DNA from: Molossus alvarezi
Taxonomy: Eukaryota > Chordata > Mammalia > Chiroptera > Molossidae
Assembly: GCA_037176705.1 (NCBI GenBank)
Contig: CM073886.1
Span: 92,310,501-92,374,500, forward strand
Direction of reading: 5' to 3'
DNA length: 64,000 nucleotides
In this document: positions 58,480 through 64,000 of the stretch, piece by piece
How the letters are laid out: each line of letters opens with the position of its first letter
Position numbering within the stretch: position 1 is the first letter of the stretch
Made by a program: the position numbers and the translations under genes
Notes under the pieces: model-generated
Seen by the model: the letters and a program-made list of their open reading frames with translations, nothing else
Told to the model about the DNA's origin: nothing
Database searches by the model: none

Positions 58480-59517
58480 ATATAACTAAATCTATATGAA
58501 AAGGCAAAAGTACTAGAATAACCAATACAATTCTGAACAAAAGAAAGAAAGAAAAAAGCTAGAGGATTCATATTTTACCTACTTTCAAGATTTAATAGAA
58601 AGGTACATTAATCAAGACAGCATGGTATCAGTGAAGGCATAAACATGCACTATAAATAAAACAAAATAGAGAGTCCAAAAATAGATCCTCACTAATATAG
58701 TCAACTGATTTTGACAAAGGTACAAAGACAATTCAATAGAGAAAGGATGTTTTTTCAATAAATGGTGCTTCCAATTGGACATATATATATTTAAAAACAA
58801 AAAACAAAACACCTCAACACAGACCTTACACTTTGCACCAAGTTAAGTCAAAATGAATCACAGGCTTAAATAAAAAATGCAAAACTAGCCCTGCTTGGTT
58901 TGGCTCAGCGGTGAGAGCGTTGGCCTGTGGTCCAGAGAGACCCAGGTTTGGTTCCCACTAAGGGCATGTGCCGCGGATGCAGTTTGTCCCCGGCCCTGGT
59001 TGGGTCGTGCGGGTGGCAACTACTCGATGTGTCTCTTGCACGTAGATGTTTCTCTCTCTCCCTCCTGCTCTATCTGAACAAAAATGGAAAAAATGTTCTC
59101 GGGTGAGGATAAAAAAAAAATGCAAAACTATAAAACATCTAGAATAAAATAGAAAAAAAAATATGAATGACCTTGGATTTAGTAATGAGTATTCAGATAC
59201 AACATACCAAAAGCATGACTCATGAAAGAAAAAAATTAATCAGTAGACTTTATTAAAACTGAAAACTTTTACTTTATGAAACACTATCAAGAGAATTGAA
59301 AAGCCTCAGACTGAAGAAAATATTTGCAAATCGCAAATCTGATAAAGAGTTTATATCTAATATACAAAGAACTCTTAAAACCCAATAATAAGAAAAGAAA
59401 TAACCCTCCCCACTAAAAGGACAAAAGTTATTAGCAGAAACTTCACTAAAGACATGCAAATAGAAAATTTTTACATCATTTGTCATTAGAGAAAGGCAAA
59501 TTAAAACAACAATGTTA
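58480..59517 (+). mobile_element. Old L1 ORF2 fragment, sense, split by a Ves
   Basis: L1 ORF2 order in sense: agaataaccaatacaattctg, ttaatcaagacagcatgg, aatggtgcttccaattgg, 'gaccttggatttagtaatgag', 'gaatatacaaagaactcttaaaac'-like words near 59360 and aaaggcaaattaaaacaac at the right edge. It stops abruptly at about 59517 without L1 3' UTR or tail, where antisense ORF1 sequence begins. Frames are broken. Confidence 0.85.
58872..59130 (+). mobile_element. Ves SINE, younger subfamily, with target duplication
   Basis: Head gccctgcttggtttggctcag, agcgttggcctgtggtcc, cccactaagggcatgtgcc, ctactcgatgtgtctcttgc, tatctgaacaaaaatgg and ttctcgggtgaggataaa. The 16 bp repeat aaaaaatgcaaaacta lies at 58872-58887 and 59115-59130. 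Confidence 0.95.
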
Positions 59518-59519
59518 TC

Positions 59520-60720
59520 CTTTATAACCATATTTCTTTGTTTTCTTCTTTAAAAAGCTCCTTTAATATATCTTATAACACTGATTTGGTGGTAATGAAC
59601 TCCTTTAGCACTTTCTTGTCTGGGAAGCTCTTTATTTCTCTTTGAATTTTAAATGATAGCCTTGCTTGGTAAAGTAGTCATAGCTGCAGGTTCTTGCATT
59701 TCATCACTTTGAATATTTCATGCCAATTCCTTCTGGCCTGAAATGTTTCTCTTGAGAAATCAGCTGACAGTCTTAGGTGAGATCCCTTGTAGGTAATGAA
59801 TTATCTTTCTCTTGCTGCTCTTAAGATCCTCTCTTTGTCGTTACACTTTGCCTTCTTTTTTTATCCTTACCCAAGGACATTTTTGCATCTATCTTCAGAT
59901 AGAGTAGGAGAGAGAAAGAAACATCAATGTGAGAGAGACACATCGAATGGTTGCCACCCACACAACCCCAACTGGGGCCGGGGACAGACTGCAACTGAGG
60001 TACATGCCCTTAGCGGGAACCAAACCCATGTCTCCCTGGTCTACAGGCCTATGCTCTGACCACTGAACTCACCCAGCCAGGGCAAAACTTTGCCATTTTA
60101 ATTATGATGTGTCTTGGTGTAGACCTCTTTGTGCACATTTTGTTCACTTTCTGGACTTGTGTGTCCTTTTTCTTCACGAAGTTAGGAAAATTTTCAGCCA
60201 TTATTTTTTCTAATAGGTTCTTGATCCCTTTCTGTCTCTCTTCTTCTGGTACCCCTATGATGTGGATGTTGTTGTGCTTCATATTGCCCCAGAGGTCCCT
60301 TAAACTACCTTTATTTATTTCTTTTTTCTTTATGCTGCTCTGATTGGGTGTTTTCTGTTAACTTGTCTTCCAAATCACTGGTTCAATCCTCTGCTTCATC
60401 CAACCTACTGTTTATTCCTTCCAGTGTATTCTTCATTACAGATATTGTATGCTTCATTTATGGCTGGGTAATTTATGGTTTCTAAGTTTTTTTTATACTG
60501 ATGAAGTTCTCACTTAGTTCCTTCAGCACCCTTACAAACATTTTTTTGAAGCCTATATACCTTGTAAGTTGCTGGCATCCAATTAATTTAGCTCTTTATC
60601 TGGATATTTCTCTTCTTCTTTCATTTGGGGCATGTTTCTTTGTTTCCCCCATCTTGTCTGCCTCTCTTTCTTTATTAGGTAGATCTGTCCTCACTCCAAG
60701 TCTTGTTTGGTTGGCCATAT
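59520..60720 (-). mobile_element. L1 ORF1 fragment, antisense, split by a Ves
   Basis: The minus strand at 60282-60090 reads NNIHIIGVPEEERQKG, LLEKIMAENFPNFVKK and TPRHIIIKMAKF, the RNA-binding (RRM) core of L1 ORF1p. Left of the Ves at 59853-60084 the C-terminal domain continues with broken frames (words for ITYKGS, LSADFS, ETFQARR, EIKSFPDK-like) down to about 59530. Right of 60283 is the coiled-coil-coding part. No ORF2 follows on the minus strand. Confidence 0.88.
59843..60094 (-). mobile_element. Ves SINE, older subfamily, antisense
   Basis: T-rich start, tccttacccaaggacatttt, ctatcttcagatagagtagg, gtgagagagacacatcgaatg and end cacccagccagggc. The repeat acactttgcc (59843-59852) and aaactttgcc (60085-60094) lies in L1 ORF1 sequence. 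Confidence 0.92.
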
Positions 60721-61900
60721 GTAGTAACTGTCTTGTGGGATGCGGTAGTGCAGTCTTCTTAATCACCTGAGCTGCATGCTCCAGAAATGTCCCTTGTGTG
60801 GGTTATGTGGGCCCTCCTGTTGTATTTGAGTCTTGATTGCTATTAGGCCATTTGTGTGTGGGTTCAGCCCTTAGGCTGGCTAACTCTGAACATCAGTCCT
60901 GACCAACTGTACAAGCTGCTTGTATGGGTGCTGACTACATGAAGTGAAATTCGCCTCAGCAGGGTCTGGTGCTTCCCTAGATATCTCTTTGGATATGCCA
61001 CTTGTAAACTTAATTGGATCCTGCTCTGATGTTGTCTAAAGCTGGCTAATGGCCCTGGCCAGTTTGGCTCCACGGTTAGAGCGTCAGCCCACAGATCAAA
61101 GAGTCCCGAGTTCAGTTCACGCTATGGGCACGTACCTCAGTTGTGGTTTGTCCCCCTCCCCTGTTGGGGTCGTGCAGGTGGCAACCAGTTGATGTGTCTC
61201 TCTCATGTTGATGTTTCTCTCTCTCTCTCTTCCTCCCTCTCTCTTCCTTCCTCTCTCTCCCACTCTATCTGAAGATACAGTAAATGCAGAAATGTCCTCG
61301 GGTGAGGATAAAAATAAAATAAAATAAAAATAAAGCTGGCTAATGGGTGTGTTGCTTCTGGGGTCTCTTGGGATGGACTCTGATGCAGGTCAATGTCAGA
61401 CACTGCCTGTGACAGGTCCATGGCAAAATGTTTGGAACTACAAAATAGTCCACAGTTTTTGGCTGCCTCTGCTGAACCTGGGTGTGTGCAGGAAGGTCCA
61501 TCATATCATTAAGGCTGGGTTTTACCTGACCCTAGCCCAGTGGTAAGTCAGCAAATTCCCAAGGAAACTTGAGATCCACCTCCTCCTGCCTCCAGCTGCC
61601 TGTTTGGCTCACTCACTAAAAGAACCTCTGGTGGTACTCTATTCAGTTGCATGCAATAGGTTCTCAGTGAGTCACCAAGTAGGGGCAAGTTGTATTCACC
61701 AGCTCAGTACAGGTTCAAACTTGGAGCCAGTGCAGGTCTGAGACCACCCAGCTAATTTCCCAGGGTATACCAAGTCTAGCTAATACCTGCTGGGTGATGG
61801 AACACCTTTGTGGAGGGGTGAGGTCTCAGAGAGTCATCAGTTAGGCTTTAGGGAGAATGCACTGGAGTCTTCCAATCCCCCAATTTTCATAAATATAGAT
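60721..61900 (-). mobile_element. L1 5' UTR, antisense, split by a Ves
   Basis: Upstream of the antisense ORF1, the GC-richer sequence with words such as gggatgcggtagtgcagtc, ctccagaaatgtcccttgtg and 'ctgttgtatttgagtcttgattgc' fits the 5' UTR of an old mammalian L1. The right boundary near 61900 is a drop in GC content and is approximate. Confidence 0.65.
61037..61346 (+). mobile_element. Ves SINE with target duplication
   Basis: Head gccctggccagtttggctcc, gagcgtcagcccacagatc, agtcccgagttcagttc, gtgtctctctcatgttgatg, tctgaagatacagtaaatgc, gtcctcgggtgaggata, with an AAAATA-repeat tail. The repeat taaagctggctaatgg at 61037-61052 and 61331-61346 delimits it. It mixes older (tctctctc, gaagata) and younger (tgaggata) diagnostic bases. 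Confidence 0.96.
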
Positions 61901-62795
61901 GTTATCATAATTTTGGGTTGACATTCTGCTCCAATAAGCTGGTCTACAGGTCTAACACCGTACTTTATTTTCAAGGCTAACATCTAAAATACATGCATCA
62001 GATTGTCTTTAATTTAAATAATACAATGTATATGCAAGAGAGAACCAAAAAGTGTCACTTTTTTATTCTCTATAGTGCTAAGTGGTCAAGTACCAATTAG
62101 ATCTACATAAGCACTCAAAGTACTTATATGATTAAGACACAAAAATTGGGAAGTTTGGTTGACTTCATTAGTAGCATAATAATTGTAGATTTACCAGACT
62201 CAAGTATTGGGTAACTAAATTTTGGGTGGCAATTTCTCCTGTGGTCCCAGAATTATATCTAAAGCTGAGAAAGTGTTACTTAACCTATATCCAATGAGAT
62301 CCAATAGCCTGTCTCTAATAACAAGAGTGTTATAAAGCAGAAGCCAAGAGAGTTCCAGGAAAGAGGGAGGAATTAATTGCATCAAATTCATATGTTTAAA
62401 AAGACAATGATGGCAAAATAATTACTGTCCAGTGTAGCAATTAGAAATGTTTGTTGTTTTGTTGCTGTTGTTGTTGTTTTTTAAATGATAGGAATTGATT
62501 ATAAGATGCAATAGTTGAAAATTATAAAGAAATTAAACTAATTAGTATAGAATATTCTTCAAGTATTTTTTGAGAAAGAAAGATGAGAAACATCATAGGA
62601 GCTAAAATTAGATGCTCTGATAAAGAAACCAAGAAAGAAAAATTGAAAATATTCAAAATAGGAGGCTGAGCAAGATTGGAGTTTATGAATGATGATGAGC
62701 TAAGATCAAGGTCACTGAACTGGGGCTCAAGGACATGCAAATAAATTAGCTGAAATTATAAAAGAAGTGATGTATTTAGTTTTGTAAGAGAGTTC
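61901..62795. other. Low-copy DNA
   Basis: AT-rich, with a TTG-rich stretch (62450-62480). No gene or repeat recognised. Confidence 0.5.
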
Positions 62796-63091
62796 TAAAA
62801 GTAGTCATTTAGTCCTGGCCATTTTGGCTCAGTGGTAGAACGTCGGCCCGCGGACCAGAGTCGCAGGCCAAGGGCATGTACCTCAGTTGCAGTTCATCCT
62901 CAGCCCCAGTCAGGGTTGTGTGGGAGGCAACCAGTCAATGTGTCCCTCTCACATTGATGCTTCTCTCTTTCCCTTTCTCTCCCTCTCTCCCTCTGCCACT
63001 CTGCCTGAAGATAAGTAGAAAAAAAATATCCTCGGGTGAGGATTAAAAAAAATAATAATAATAATAATAATAAAATAAAAGTAGTCATTTA
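62796..63091 (+). mobile_element. Ves SINE, older subfamily, with target duplication
   Basis: Head gtcctggccattttggctcag, cgtcggcccgcggaccag, accagtcaatgtgtccctc, gcctgaagataagtagaaa and tcctcgggtgaggatt, with an (AAT)n tail (63050-63072). The 16 bp repeat taaaagtagtcattta lies at 62796-62811 and 63076-63091. The tRNA-like part lacks the usual agtcccgggttcggttc segment (around 62862), so its B box is destroyed. Confidence 0.95.
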
Positions 63092-64000
63092 AAGGGTTCA
63101 GGAAAAATTTGAATTTCCACTTTTGAGTTCTTCTGTTTAGCTTATTGGTCACAATGCCCTTTCTTTAAAGTCATCGCAGACTGAATATAAAGCTCTTTAA
63201 CATATTTCATAACATGTTTTGTAATGAGCTATCAGAATGAATTATGATTGAGGCTAGTAATCATTTTGTAACACTGAATTAAACATTTTTTAAAGCATAT
63301 TAAATTCTATGTTACTAATCAGGCCTTAATATTTTTACACATAATGCAGGTATCAAAAGTATGGAATTATTTCTTAAAATTACCAGAAAATGTTAGAAGA
63401 TAACGTCTTATTTAATTTTATTTTTCACATATCAGCATTTTCAAAGTTAACTTTATTTGGCCATAATTTGTAGCAAAATAATAAAGTAGACTTTCAAAGG
63501 AGTTTAACTTTTTGCATTCCTAGCAGAATATAATCATCTCTCTGTCCTCGGAGGCTTATAATTTGATAGCATGCCACCCAATAAATAGCCCAGTTCTGCA
63601 ATTATAATATAATCCTATCACATCTTATCATTAGATGATCATTAACACTTAAACCCAATGATTTATTCTTGCCCTCTGTTAATATATGCTGCCATCTCTT
63701 GTAAAAGAGATTAAAGGAAACAGAAAATGTGTTCTCTGAGGAAAGAGATGCAATTTGTGATAAACTGCCAAATGAGCCTCATGAATCACTCCTGCACAGT
63801 GTCCCCATTTTGATCCAAACTTTTAACCTGTGGGGGGTGGGGGTAACACTGCTGGGCCATGATGAGCCCAAGCAAGAGAAAGAGAAAGAGAATCCACTGC
63901 GATAGTATCCTAGTTCAGATGACTGAAGTATCACACCTAGGTTTCTAAACCTAACTCACAGCTACCTTAGATTGGAGGAGCCTGTGGTATAGTTTGTTTG
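63092..64000. other. Low-copy DNA, repeat-poor
   Basis: About 900 bases without a recognised repeat. AT-rich until 63780, with TAAT-rich words (gatgatcattaacac, agataacgtc). No gene seen before the window ends. Confidence 0.45.

Overview
This window is ordinary vertebrate nuclear DNA, almost certainly from a bat. The key evidence is at least 29 copies of a tRNA-derived SINE. They start GCCCTGGCCGGTTTGGCTCAG or GCCCGGCTGGTGTGGCTCAG, carry a B box close to GGTTCGATTCC, have a CT-rich 3' half, end in A tails and are mostly flanked by 10-17 bp target-site duplications. These match the Ves SINEs of yangochiropteran bats. Older pan-mammalian repeats (MIR, L2, MER5-like hAT, Tigger-like, MLT1-like LTRs, several L1 generations) confirm a placental mammal. 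The sequence is AT-rich, and I found no functional protein-coding gene, RNA gene, CRISPR array, operon or bacterial feature.

Layout. 1-7 kb: low-copy DNA with Ves, MER5-like, MIR and L1/HAL1-like pieces. 7.9-9.4 kb: a 5'-truncated, fairly young sense L1 with a GAAA-repeat tail and a short Ves inside its 3' UTR. 12-18 kb: an L2 end, an L1 ORF1/HAL1-type fragment, and a cluster of Ves including one nested inside another. 18.4 kb: a 266 bp purine tract with mirror-like order. 19.1-20.9 kb: an antisense, decayed endogenous retrovirus piece (gag-like, protease-like, start of reverse transcriptase). 21.0-24.1 kb: a spliced, antisense processed pseudogene of translation elongation factor 2 (EEF2), the only recognisable cellular gene copy. 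25-41 kb: low-copy DNA with Ves, MIR, L2, an MLT1-like LTR and a Tigger-like MITE nested in another. 41.3-43.5 kb: an old sense L1. 43.5-55 kb: mostly low-copy DNA, including an interlocked inverted Ves pair at 51.1-51.6 kb. 55.3-57.9 kb: an old antisense L1 carrying an hAT-like insertion and a short Ves. 58.2-61.9 kb: a sense L1 ORF2 piece abutting an antisense L1 ORF1 plus 5' UTR piece. The end is low-copy DNA.

Nothing here works together as a pathway or system; the content is layered transposition history in an intergenic or intronic setting. The most unusual signals are two short Ves copies sharing both a 3' end-point and a diagnostic base, the nested insertions whose duplications give a relative order, the decayed retroviral fragment, and the L1 orientation junction near 59.5 kb. 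Repeat boundaries were read by eye and are approximate unless a target-site duplication is given. Family names come from recognition of consensus features, not from a database search.
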